A stretch of DNA of 64,000 nucleotides. It comes from Bacteroidales bacterium (GTDB taxonomy: Bacteria > Bacteroidota > Bacteroidia > Bacteroidales > UBA932). The DNA lies in contig JAFRQH010000003.1 in assembly GCA_017428725.1 (NCBI GenBank), positions 1 to 64,000 of the forward strand, written 5' to 3'. Positions within the stretch are counted from its first letter, which is position 1; every line of letters starts with the position of its first letter. Below, one piece after another: positions 7,144 through 15,794 of the stretch. The notes beneath the pieces are model-generated. The model searched no databases. It saw only the letters and a list, made by a program, of their open reading frames with translations, and was not told where the DNA came from. The position numbers and the translations under genes were made by a program.

Positions 7144-7425
7144 TTATTTCTGGTCTGCGCCGTCATCGTGGACGTTCGCCTGGAAGGAGTCGATGAAGCG
7201 GGGCGTGCCGGTGTTGGCGAATTCTTCCAGGAGGGCGAATTCCTCCGGAGTGAATGCGATGGCCCCTTCGGACCTGTAGATCTTTAGCGCAAGGTTCAGC
7301 GCCGCGATGCCGTTGGTCGCCTTGTAGATGTTGTCCGCGAGTTCCTTCCGGACGTCCACTTCGACCTTTGAGCTGTGCGAGATGTCCTCGAACATCTCGA
7401 ATTTCTTGAAATTGATTGTCTTCAT
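7144..7425 (-). CDS. Hypothetical protein between fibre and DGR target
   Basis: A 93-residue acidic, mostly helical protein with no recognised domain and no signal or membrane segment. It follows the giant fibre gene by 7 bp and precedes the DGR target by 20 bp, so all three are probably co-transcribed from the promoter at 13701. Position suggests a fibre-assembly or connector role, but nothing in the sequence proves it. Confidence 0.7.
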   Translation of the reverse strand: MKTINFKKFEMFEDISHSSKVEVDVRKELADNIYKATNGIAALNLALKIYRSEGAIAFTPEEFALLEEFANTGTPRFIDSFQANVHDDGADQK

Positions 7426-7432
7426 ATTAGCA

Positions 7433-10400
7433 TTATCTGTAAATGTATGCGAGGTACCAGTAGCTGCCGTCGTAGTGCAGGAGGATGGTTTCGACGGATG
7501 ATGATTCCATTGTTGATCCGTTTCCGCCGCTGTGGCTCATATTGCATATTGTCTTCCCGTTGCCGGAGATGAGCAGATAACTGGACGAGGTGTGGAAGAT
7601 GATATACATCTGGCCTTTCTTCGGCGAGGACGGTAGATAGAGGGTTCCGTTCGATATTATGATGACGTTGTCATTGTCTTCCAGTGCGCTCCCGCTATAG
7701 GCGGTCCTGATTGCCGGACGTAGCCCTGCGAACATCCCGCTGTTGCAGACGACTGCGTATTTGCTCGGTTTTACGCTCAATCTAACAAGATTCGCTTCCC
7801 ATCCGTCCGAGTCCGCTACGCTTGCGGAAATATCAACAAGCAGATTGCTTCGTTCCGTCGCGTCGAATTTGATTGTCTTCGTGTCGAGATAGAGCGTTCC
7901 GGAGTACGTATGCTGGAATAGTGAGAAGAGTGTCAGCTTGCCTTCCTGTAGATATGATCCTCCTGCTGTCGGTTGGCCGGATGGACTCGTCCCGAGCGTG
8001 TTTTCTCCGATTGAAAAGCCGCCGATCGTCCCTCTTGTCGCGGTGATCTCGCCGGAGAAGGATCCGGTCGCGGCGGACAGCGTGCCGGTGAAGGTGCCGT
8101 CGGCGCCGTCCAGATGCTTCACGCGCAGATTGGAGATAAATCCGGCGTCGCTGGCGATAGCGCCGACGTTGATGAGATCCGTCTTGATGTATCCGCCGGA
8201 GATGATCGTCTGGCCGAAGGCCTGGAGATCTGCGACGGCGGCGTTGTACGCCGCGGAGGCTTTTCCGTCTGCGTAGTCCTTCGCGCTGTTCAGGGCTCCG
8301 GTGGATGAGTTGGTGATCTCCTGGGAGATCGCGGTTCTGGCGGCGGAGATCTTCGCGGCGACTTCTTCGTCCGTGTATTTCTTGGAATACTTCTCGGAGT
8401 AGGCCTTTCCGCATTCGTTGATCTTCTTCACCAGCGTTTCGCGGGCGTCGTAGTAGTTCGTGATGGCGGACAGCGGGTAGCTGCTGCTGACCGGCACGTT
8501 GTCGCTCCAGGCCCAGGTTGTCGAGTGGTTCGGGCTGGCGGTGTCCTGGATGTAGTAGTTGATGACGTTGCGGAAGGCGTTGTTTCCGCTGTTCGTGCTG
8601 TACTTCGCGATGAAATCGGTCAGGGCATTCGACAGGGCGTTCGTGAGCGTCGTGTCGTTGATCACATTGATGGCCGCGTTCGAGGTGTAGAGCTGGGCCT
8701 GGGCGACGATGCCCGCGTAGTTCGTGGACTCGTCGCGCAGGGCCTGCTGCAGCGTGCGCTTTTCCGTCGGCGAGATGTAGCCGTCGGATGCGAATTTCGC
8801 CAGGGCGGCGTTGATGACGTCGATGGCGTCCAGCGCGGCGTCCGCGTCCTCCTGGGCGTCGGTTGCGACCTTCTTCGCCGCGGTGGCGATGCTCTGCAGG
8901 ATCGTCGTGCGGGCGGTGTAGTAGTCCGCAATCTTCGACAGCGGGTAGCTGCTGCTGATCTGTGTCGCGGCGGTCGGATTGGCGATGTAGTGATCCAGGA
9001 CGGCGAGCGCGTCGGTCTTCTTCGAGGTGAAGGTGGATGTGGCGATGCTGTATTTGTTCGCTTCGTCCAGGATGGCGTTGTATTCCGCGGCGATATCGTC
9101 GCGCTGCTGCTTCATCGCGGTCTTCTCCACGGGGCTGATCCAGCCGTCGGAAGCCCAGGTGTTGATGGCGGTCTGGGCGTTCGACGCTGTAGTCGCAGCC
9201 GCATCGGCGGCGGCCTGCGCGTTGTTGGCGGCGGTCTGCGCGGCAGCTGCTGCAGTACCGGCGGCAGCTGCGGAGGCGGCAGCGTCGTCTGCGGCAGCCT
9301 GCGCGACGTCGGACAGGATCTGCAGTACGTGGTTCAGGGCGACCTGGTAGTCGCGGACGAGCTCTGCGTAGGTGTCACGGCTGAAGCCGATGAAGGCGCC
9401 GGGCGTGTTGATCTGGCAGCCGTTCAGGTATTCGCGGAGGGCGAGGTAGGCGGCGTCCAGGCGGCTCTCGCCGAGGATGTTGTAGTACAGGTGCTGGCCG
9501 TTGTAGGTCAGCTCGACTCCGTTGTAGGTCAGCGTGGTCCGGAAGCCGTCGCGTCCGGCTTCCGCGAGTGTCACCTTCGCGGCGTGGTAGGTGCCGCCTT
9601 TCCCGGCGGATCCCGTGGACGGGATGCCGTTGATCTCGGTCCACGTCACGCGGATCGCGGCCTTCTCCGCCTCGTCGAGCTTCGTGTCCAGGTCGATGCC
9701 CGCCACGGCGGCGGCCACGGCGTCGGCGGCTTCCTTCGCTTCCGCGGCGGCGGTACCTGCGGCGTCCGCGGCGGCCTGCGCGGTCTCCGCTGCTCCGGCG
9801 GCGGCGTCGGCGGCTTCCTTTGCCTTCTCGGCCACGGCCTGCGCGATGGTGGCGCGGGCGGTATAGTATGCGGCGATATCCGCGTAGTCGCTCTCGATGG
9901 TGATGGTCTCCGGCGTCGCGGCGGTGTACTTGTTGAAGGCGGTGATGGCGGCGGTGTACGCAGCGTTGAAGGCGGTCACGGACAGGCCGTAGGACGTTGC
10001 TTCGGTGGCCAGGGCCGTGTGCTCGGAGACGACGTCCGCCTTCTGCTGGCGGAGCGCTTCCTTCTCGACGGGCGAGATCTTGCTGTCGGCGGCCCAGTTG
10101 TCGAGCTGCGTCTTCGCGGCGTTCGCCGTGGTCTGCGCGGCTGCAGCTGTGGTCTGCGCCTGCTGCGCGGCGTTCGATGCGTTGTTCGCGGTCTGCTGCG
10201 CGTTGCTGGCGGCAGCTGCGGCGGCGTTCGCCACGGTGTCGTCGGTGTATTTCGTCGCGGTGCCCCAGTGCGACAGGCTGAAGGCCGCTCCTGCTTCCTT
10301 CGCGGTCCGGCAGACCAGCATCTCGTCATTATAGCTGCCGATCGTGGCGTGCATCCAGACGTCGCCGGGATCGTAGGCGTCGGAGGTCCCGGGCTGCGAC

Positions 10401-13400
10401 AGGAAGACGCGGCGCTTGCCGTCGGCGGTGTCCTGCGCTTTGGCGGCGGCGGCCAGGGCCTTCGCGGCAGCGTCATCCGGCATCTGCTTCCAGTAGTAGG
10501 TACCGCCGGACGTCACCTGCCAGCGGTAGCCGTAGCCGGTGTTGTCGTCGTAGTACACGTCGCCGATGTGCGATTGCTTCAGCTCGGCGGTGTTCCAGGA
10601 AGAGGCGGGTGCGTTGGAAGTCGTCGGCACGCCATTACCGAAGTGATATTCGATGGTATTGTCGAGCTGGTCCTGCATCTCATCGATGTTGCGCTGGACG
10701 GCATCCTGGAAGGCGGACATCTGCGCGGACAGGGCGCGGTTCACGTTGTCGATGGCCTTGATCTCGGCGTCGTTGTAGTCCGTCAGCAGGGCGGCGAAGA
10801 GCGCGCGGTCGAAGCCGGTGAAGACGTGCTCCCGGTCGTTCAGTCCGACGCCGCGGAGGAATTCCCGGAGGGCGAGGTAGGCGGCGTCCAGAGCGGACAG
10901 GCCGGTGATGTTGTAGTACAGGTGCTGCCCGTTGTAGGTCAGCTCGACGCCGTTGTAGGTCAGGACCTCGCTGGCGCCGATGTTGCCGTAGATGGCTGCG
11001 AGCGCCTTCGTGGCGACGTAGCTGCCTTTCGTGCCGGTGCGTCCCAGGTCCTCGATGCCGTTGATGGTGATCCACTGCGTCCGGATGACGTTCTTCTCCG
11101 TAAGGTCCAGGACGGTGTCGTCGTTGATCTGATCCAGGAGCGCTTCCAGGGCGGCGGTCTTCGCCAGGGCGCGGTCCGCGGAGCCCTGCGCGTTGCTGGC
11201 GGCCGTCGCGGCGTTGTCGGCGGTCTGCTGCGCGGTGTCCGTGGCGTTTTTCTCCGCGATGGCCACGGCGTTGAGCAGTGTGGCGCGGGCGTCGTAGTAA
11301 GCCGCGATGTTGTCGAAGTCCGACTCCACGGCGATGAGCTCGGGCGTCGTCGCGGTGTATTTGGTCAGGGCGGCGTTCGCGAGGGTGTATGCCGTGGTGA
11401 AGGCGGAGTAGCCGACGTTGTAGCGCGCGGCGCGGGAGGTGATCTCCGTGTATTCCTTCGAGACGTCCGCCTTCTGTTGGCGGAGCGCTTCCTTCTCGAC
11501 GGGCGAGATGTAGCCGTCGGATGCCCAATTCGTTAGCTTGGTGCCGATGGCCGTGGCGGCGGCCTGCGCGGCGTCGGCGGCGGCCTGTGCGGTGGCCGCG
11601 TCCAGGATCGCCTGGTTCGCGGTGCCCTGCGCGGTACCGGCGGCCGTCGAGGCGGCCAGCGCTTCGCTCCAGGCGGACGAGATGTTCCAGGACATGTCGT
11701 TCCATTCCGCGATGTTCGTCAGGCCGGAGCCGCCGGTGATCGTCACCTGGCCGGAGAAGGATCCGTTCGCGGTCCAGATGCCGACCTCCCCGTCTTTCAC
11801 GCCGACGGTGGTGATGAGCTTGCCGGTCAGGTCGTAGGAGTTTATCCCTTTGTAGTAGTCGTCGCGCGGGGAGTTCCCGTCGATGGTGGTCGTCACCTTC
11901 GCGCTCTGGCGGGAGAGGTTGTTGCGGTTGCCCAGCTGGACGATGTTGTCCCCGGCGGACGGGGCGTCGCTGTCGGCGTCGCAGTCACTCTTCGACAGGA
12001 TGATGTAGTCATCGCCGACGGCCGTCACGAGCCGCCAGTAGTATTTGGCGGTCGTGGTGCCGAGGTTGAATCGCTGGCAGCGGGCCTGGTCGCCTGCAAC
12101 GAATTCGTTGGGGATCTGGCCGTCCTTCGTGTCGAAGTAGCATTTGTATCCGTCCGTGAGTTCGACCACGGAAGAGCATTCCATCGACGCGGCGGACTGG
12201 ATGACCATTCCTCCCTGGTGCTTGATCTGCTGGATGATCAGCTCGAAGACCTTCATCGAGCGGCGGACGTCAATCTCATCGAGCTCCAGGACGGCGCGGC
12301 CCTGCTCGTTCACGTACATGCGGAAGCCCGCTCCGAGGACGCCTTCGCTGAAGGACGGCGACTCGATGCGCGGGGTCGTGACTTTGTGGAATTGCACGTC
12401 GTCCGTGGTCCGGACGGGTTGGTTCATGTAGTCATCGAAATGGTGGCCTTCCCAGAGTCCGGAGGAAGAGCCGCCTTCGGAGATGATCTCGCCCAGGGCT
12501 TCGGCGAGGGCGGACAGGCTCACCTTCTTCCAGTCCTCGGTGAAGGGTGACTGCGCGAGGAAGAGCAGGTCGCCTGTCAGGCTGGCGTCAGGGAAATCAG
12601 CCAGCCTGGCTCTCAAAAAAAAAATATCTCCGGATGGCGAGGGCACCTGGATTTCCGGAAGTTCTCCGTCCGTTCGCGAGTAGTTCTGCAGATGTCCTTC
12701 CGTGGCCAGCTTGTAACCGAAGGACAGGGCGTGCAGGTTCTCGTGGTCGGACAGGCTCATATCATCGGCGTCGATGATGATGGCTTCGGCGTTGCCGTCC
12801 TGGATTGCCCAGGCCTGGCGGCTCGACAGCAGCTCGAAGACCCAGCGGGCGGAGCGGGTGCCGAGGTGGCCGGTCTGCTGCTGCCAGTGGCGGGCGGCGT
12901 CCGTGGTGACATCGACCTTCGCGTCATCGGTCTCCGCGGAGGCGTGGTTGATCTCCGTGCCCTGCGTGCATGCGCCGCGAAAGATGAAGGTGTCGATGCC
13001 TCCCAGGGAGTTCTCACAGAGGTAGTAGTGCTCGTCTCCCTGCTTCGGGTCGTGGATGTAGCGCTGCACGTAGGACAGCTGCACGCCCAGGGCGGTCTCG
13101 ACCCAGACGTCGGCATAGCCGTACAGGTCGGCGGTCTCTTCGCCGGACAGGGAGAAGAGATAGCTCATCCTGGTATTGAACGTCCAGAAAGTGTTCGCGT
13201 CGTAGGATCCTATCGTGATGGTCTTCGACGAGCCGCTTTTGAGGTAGAATTTTGCCTTGACTACGGCCGCCACGGCGAAGAAGTACGACAGCATCTCGGG
13301 CGCGTCCCAGGTGGTCCGCTTCATCTGCGGCTGCCAGGTCAGCCAGTTCGCCTTCAGGAAATTCGTCATCGAGACGGACGGCTTGCGGACGCCGCCGTTC

Positions 13401-13696
13401 ACGACGCGGAAGGAGCCCGCGGAGACTCCGTCCACGGTGACGGAGAAGAGGCCGGTGGCGCCGGTCTGCTGGTAGGTGTTCGCGGCGGACGGGAGCACGG
13501 TCTTCAGGAAGGGCGCGACCAGGTCCTGCAGATCGACGGAGATGCGGTCCGCGGTGTCCGGGTGGTAGGTCTCTTCAAACAGCGTGCTCTCGCCGGAAAG
13601 GAGGGCGATGACGACGGGGGAAGCGCTCTCGACGACGAGGCGCTTCATATTACGCAGCAGGCTGATGCTGTCCGGGGTCTGGATGATGGTGGCCAT
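7433..13696 (-). CDS. Giant tail fibre / tail-tip protein
   Basis: At 2087 residues this is the largest gene. Residues 1 to about 420 look like a baseplate-attachment domain. The middle alternates Ala-rich coiled coils with four copies of a module beginning WA(S/A)DxxISPxEK or FASDGYISPTEK, at about residues 723, 1200, 1512 and 1631. Two modules also share an LTYNGVELTYNGQHLYYN segment that is nearly identical at DNA level. The C-terminal third has the fibre-shaft motif VGAIASDAGFISNLRV and a collar-like sequence ending in YLAYIYR. It would bind host surface glycans or hold the DGR target. The -7 box ends only 4 bp before the ATG, so the mRNA may be leaderless, or translation may start at Met17. 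Confidence 0.88.
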   Translation of the reverse strand: MATIIQTPDSISLLRNMKRLVVESASPVVIALLSGESTLFEETYHPDTADRISVDLQDLVAPFLKTVLPSAANTYQQTGATGLFSVTVDGVSAGSFRVVNGGVRKPSVSMTNFLKANWLTWQPQMKRTTWDAPEMLSYFFAVAAVVKAKFYLKSGSSKTITIGSYDANTFWTFNTRMSYLFSLSGEETADLYGYADVWVETALGVQLSYVQRYIHDPKQGDEHYYLCENSLGGIDTFIFRGACTQGTEINHASAETDDAKVDVTTDAARHWQQQTGHLGTRSARWVFELLSSRQAWAIQDGNAEAIIIDADDMSLSDHENLHALSFGYKLATEGHLQNYSRTDGELPEIQVPSPSGDIFFLRARLADFPDASLTGDLLFLAQSPFTEDWKKVSLSALAEALGEIISEGGSSSGLWEGHHFDDYMNQPVRTTDDVQFHKVTTPRIESPSFSEGVLGAGFRMYVNEQGRAVLELDEIDVRRSMKVFELIIQQIKHQGGMVIQSAASMECSSVVELTDGYKCYFDTKDGQIPNEFVAGDQARCQRFNLGTTTAKYYWRLVTAVGDDYIILSKSDCDADSDAPSAGDNIVQLGNRNNLSRQSAKVTTTIDGNSPRDDYYKGINSYDLTGKLITTVGVKDGEVGIWTANGSFSGQVTITGGSGLTNIAEWNDMSWNISSAWSEALAASTAAGTAQGTANQAILDAATAQAAADAAQAAATAIGTKLTNWASDGYISPVEKEALRQQKADVSKEYTEITSRAARYNVGYSAFTTAYTLANAALTKYTATTPELIAVESDFDNIAAYYDARATLLNAVAIAEKNATDTAQQTADNAATAASNAQGSADRALAKTAALEALLDQINDDTVLDLTEKNVIRTQWITINGIEDLGRTGTKGSYVATKALAAIYGNIGASEVLTYNGVELTYNGQHLYYNITGLSALDAAYLALREFLRGVGLNDREHVFTGFDRALFAALLTDYNDAEIKAIDNVNRALSAQMSAFQDAVQRNIDEMQDQLDNTIEYHFGNGVPTTSNAPASSWNTAELKQSHIGDVYYDDNTGYGYRWQVTSGGTYYWKQMPDDAAAKALAAAAKAQDTADGKRRVFLSQPGTSDAYDPGDVWMHATIGSYNDEMLVCRTAKEAGAAFSLSHWGTATKYTDDTVANAAAAAASNAQQTANNASNAAQQAQTTAAAAQTTANAAKTQLDNWAADSKISPVEKEALRQQKADVVSEHTALATEATSYGLSVTAFNAAYTAAITAFNKYTAATPETITIESDYADIAAYYTARATIAQAVAEKAKEAADAAAGAAETAQAAADAAGTAAAEAKEAADAVAAAVAGIDLDTKLDEAEKAAIRVTWTEINGIPSTGSAGKGGTYHAAKVTLAEAGRDGFRTTLTYNGVELTYNGQHLYYNILGESRLDAAYLALREYLNGCQINTPGAFIGFSRDTYAELVRDYQVALNHVLQILSDVAQAAADDAAASAAAAGTAAAAAQTAANNAQAAADAAATTASNAQTAINTWASDGWISPVEKTAMKQQRDDIAAEYNAILDEANKYSIATSTFTSKKTDALAVLDHYIANPTAATQISSSYPLSKIADYYTARTTILQSIATAAKKVATDAQEDADAALDAIDVINAALAKFASDGYISPTEKRTLQQALRDESTNYAGIVAQAQLYTSNAAINVINDTTLTNALSNALTDFIAKYSTNSGNNAFRNVINYYIQDTASPNHSTTWAWSDNVPVSSSYPLSAITNYYDARETLVKKINECGKAYSEKYSKKYTDEEVAAKISAARTAISQEITNSSTGALNSAKDYADGKASAAYNAAVADLQAFGQTIISGGYIKTDLINVGAIASDAGFISNLRVKHLDGADGTFTGTLSAATGSFSGEITATRGTIGGFSIGENTLGTSPSGQPTAGGSYLQEGKLTLFSLFQHTYSGTLYLDTKTIKFDATERSNLLVDISASVADSDGWEANLVRLSVKPSKYAVVCNSGMFAGLRPAIRTAYSGSALEDNDNVIIISNGTLYLPSSPKKGQMYIIFHTSSSYLLISGNGKTICNMSHSGGNGSTMESSSVETILLHYDGSYWYLAYIYR

Positions 13697-13700
13697 AGTG

Positions 13701-13735
13701 CAAATTTACGTAGGGCGGTGCGGTGATTTAGGACA
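13701..13735 (-). promoter_or_regulatory. Phage-type late promoter for fibre genes
   Basis: Minus strand: TGTCCTA, 20 bp, TAAATTTG, immediately before the 13696 ATG. It has the same two boxes and spacing as the promoters at 22580, 24992, 28929 and 29972. It should drive the fibre, DGR target, Avd, TR and RT genes. Confidence 0.65.
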
Positions 13736-13742
13736 TCGGGAG

Positions 13743-15794
13743 TCAGTTCGCGGCCACGGTGAAGTAGATGTTCACCGTGGCCGTTTCGACGGTGATGAAG
13801 GTGTAGCGGCCGTTGTGCGCGGCCTGCTGGTTGTATCCGGCGAGTACGGTGCGGGCGATGGGCGCGGAGCTCTGCCCGGCGGCCGTCGGCGCGGGCAGGA
13901 AGACCTGCGGCACGTCCTCTTCGTCGGAATACTTGGTGATGATGGTCAGGGACGGGTATGCGGCCTGGACGCTGGCGCGGAAGGCCGCGACCTCGGACTC
14001 GTCGAGGACCCAGTGGAAGGACGGGGCCGGGATGACCGTCGGCGTGTCATCGACGCCGTCTTCGTAATCCTTGCAAAGGTAGAAGGCGGCCTTCAGGCAT
14101 CGCACGGAGCGGCCGACCTCGTACTGCAGCGCGACCGGCAGCAGCAGCTGCCCGCGGAAGAGCTTCGTGCTGTAGAGATTGTACTGCAGGATCTCGGCGG
14201 CGGTCAGGTCGAACCGGCCTTCGACCTTGATGAGGTTGTTCCGGAGCATCTTGTTGTAGCGGGCGAAGAAGCGCTCGAAGATCTCCGGTCCGTTCAGGTT
14301 ATAGCCGCCGGAGCGGAGGGCGCCGGTGTTGTCGTATTTCTGCGTCGTGCCGTAGAAGTAGTGCCCGGCGACGGTCTCCTGCGGCGTGAGGCGGCGCGGG
14401 TTTCCGCCGGAGACGCCGCTGCTGGAGATGGCGACGGCGGCGGATCTGCCGGCATACGAGACGATGATGATGTCCTGGTCTTCGTCGCGGGTGCTGCCGT
14501 TGTAGGAAGAGTTCCGGTGCTTGCGTCCGCCGATGTACGGCATCAGGACTCCCCCGACGAAAACCATCGGAGGCGTGAGGTCGCTCCAGGGTTGCTCTTC
14601 GGATTCGTCGGAGTTCCGGCGGTCGTAGGTGAAGTAGTTGGAGCCGACGCGGCGGCTGCCGATGAACGGTCCCTGTTCATAGTAGTCGCCGGTGGCGCGG
14701 CGGAGTACCAGACCCATATCGTCGTCGCCGGAGGTCTCGGCGATCTCCGTCACGGCGCCGTATTTCTTCAGCAGATCTTCCATCGTCTCCGCGGCCGGCG
14801 CTGCGCCTTCCAGGGACGTGTCCGGGCGGAGGATCACGCGCGAGGACCGGTTGAAGGTGTGGGTGATGCCGTCGAGCAGGCGGCCGGTAAGATCCAGGTC
14901 ATAGCCTGCCGTGATGATGTCTTCGAGCAGCAGGATATCAACGGTGGCTGTCGTAGGGTTCACGACGATCTGCGCGTGGAATTTCTGGCGGATCCATTCC
15001 AGGATGTCCTTGACGGTGCAGCCCGGTACCAGGTCGGAGAAATCGACCTGGCCGAGGCAGAGCACGTCCGAGCAGTTGTGCAGCAGGATCAGCTGCTGCA
15101 GGTCGGCGTTCGTGCGGAAGCAGTTCGACTGCACGGTATATCCGCACAGCTCGAACATCGTCTCCAGGAAGGCGGACAGCTGCAGGAAGGGCGCGATGCC
15201 GTAGCCCTGCGGCACGGAGACGTCGGCGTCTCCTTCCTTCACGAGGCGGACGTCCTTCTCCAGGGCGAAGATGGTGTCCGAGGATACCGATGACGGGATG
15301 ACGGGCCGGTTGTTCACCTGGTAGTCACCTGCCTCGCCGACGGCGACGGGGATGAGGCGGAAGACGGTGGATGCCGTGGCGCCGGAGTAGATCGCGAAGA
15401 AGTAGTCGTACCAGGCGTCCGGCGTGGAGTAGGTCGTCAGGACGCGCTGCGCGAAGAGCTGCTTCAGCGGCGTGTCCTTGTGCTGGCTGTAGAATTCCGA
15501 GTCTTCCAGGGCGACGGCGCAGGTGATGGCGTCGCGGGTGGCGGACGTCACGATCAGGACGCCGTTCTTGCGGAAGGCGCCGCTCTCGATGGTCGCGGGA
15601 TAGAGGTTCGCGAAGCGGTACCGGCGGGCGGTGCGCGTCGGGAATCCCAGCTTCTCCTGATCGGCCGGGGTCGCGGGGATCGTCGCCGCGACGGAGGCGG
15701 CTCCGTCTGACGAGAAGAAGGCGGAGTTCTGCTCGATCTCGAAGCTGAAGTTCTCCGGCAGCGTCAGCTCTCCTTTCTGGACGGTGAGTTTCAT
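13743..15794 (-). CDS. Tail tip / hub protein
   Basis: A 683-residue protein encoded between tape measure and fibre, the usual place of the distal-tail or hub protein in siphoviruses. The N-terminus starts MKLTVQKGELTLPENFSFEIEQ and contains beta-rich repeats. Residues about 225-300 resemble the hub fold of phage late-control or gp27-like proteins, but I cannot assign a family with confidence. The start overlaps the tape-measure stop (ATGA). The promoter at 13701 lies in the 46-bp gap after it. Confidence 0.72.
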   Translation of the reverse strand: MKLTVQKGELTLPENFSFEIEQNSAFFSSDGAASVAATIPATPADQEKLGFPTRTARRYRFANLYPATIESGAFRKNGVLIVTSATRDAITCAVALEDSEFYSQHKDTPLKQLFAQRVLTTYSTPDAWYDYFFAIYSGATASTVFRLIPVAVGEAGDYQVNNRPVIPSSVSSDTIFALEKDVRLVKEGDADVSVPQGYGIAPFLQLSAFLETMFELCGYTVQSNCFRTNADLQQLILLHNCSDVLCLGQVDFSDLVPGCTVKDILEWIRQKFHAQIVVNPTTATVDILLLEDIITAGYDLDLTGRLLDGITHTFNRSSRVILRPDTSLEGAAPAAETMEDLLKKYGAVTEIAETSGDDDMGLVLRRATGDYYEQGPFIGSRRVGSNYFTYDRRNSDESEEQPWSDLTPPMVFVGGVLMPYIGGRKHRNSSYNGSTRDEDQDIIIVSYAGRSAAVAISSSGVSGGNPRRLTPQETVAGHYFYGTTQKYDNTGALRSGGYNLNGPEIFERFFARYNKMLRNNLIKVEGRFDLTAAEILQYNLYSTKLFRGQLLLPVALQYEVGRSVRCLKAAFYLCKDYEDGVDDTPTVIPAPSFHWVLDESEVAAFRASVQAAYPSLTIITKYSDEEDVPQVFLPAPTAAGQSSAPIARTVLAGYNQQAAHNGRYTFITVETATVNIYFTVAAN

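Noticed and set aside
8525..11536. A 1003-aa open frame on the plus strand inside the fibre gene
   Set aside because: It is antisense to the Ala-rich fibre repeats, and its composition (Val, Gly, Arg, Asp runs) reflects the reverse complement of Ala/Asp codons. No promoter or domain is seen.
7433..11700. Regular repeats in the fibre gene considered as a CRISPR-like array
   Set aside because: The repeats are in-frame coding modules of unequal length with no spacer structure, and no cas genes are present.
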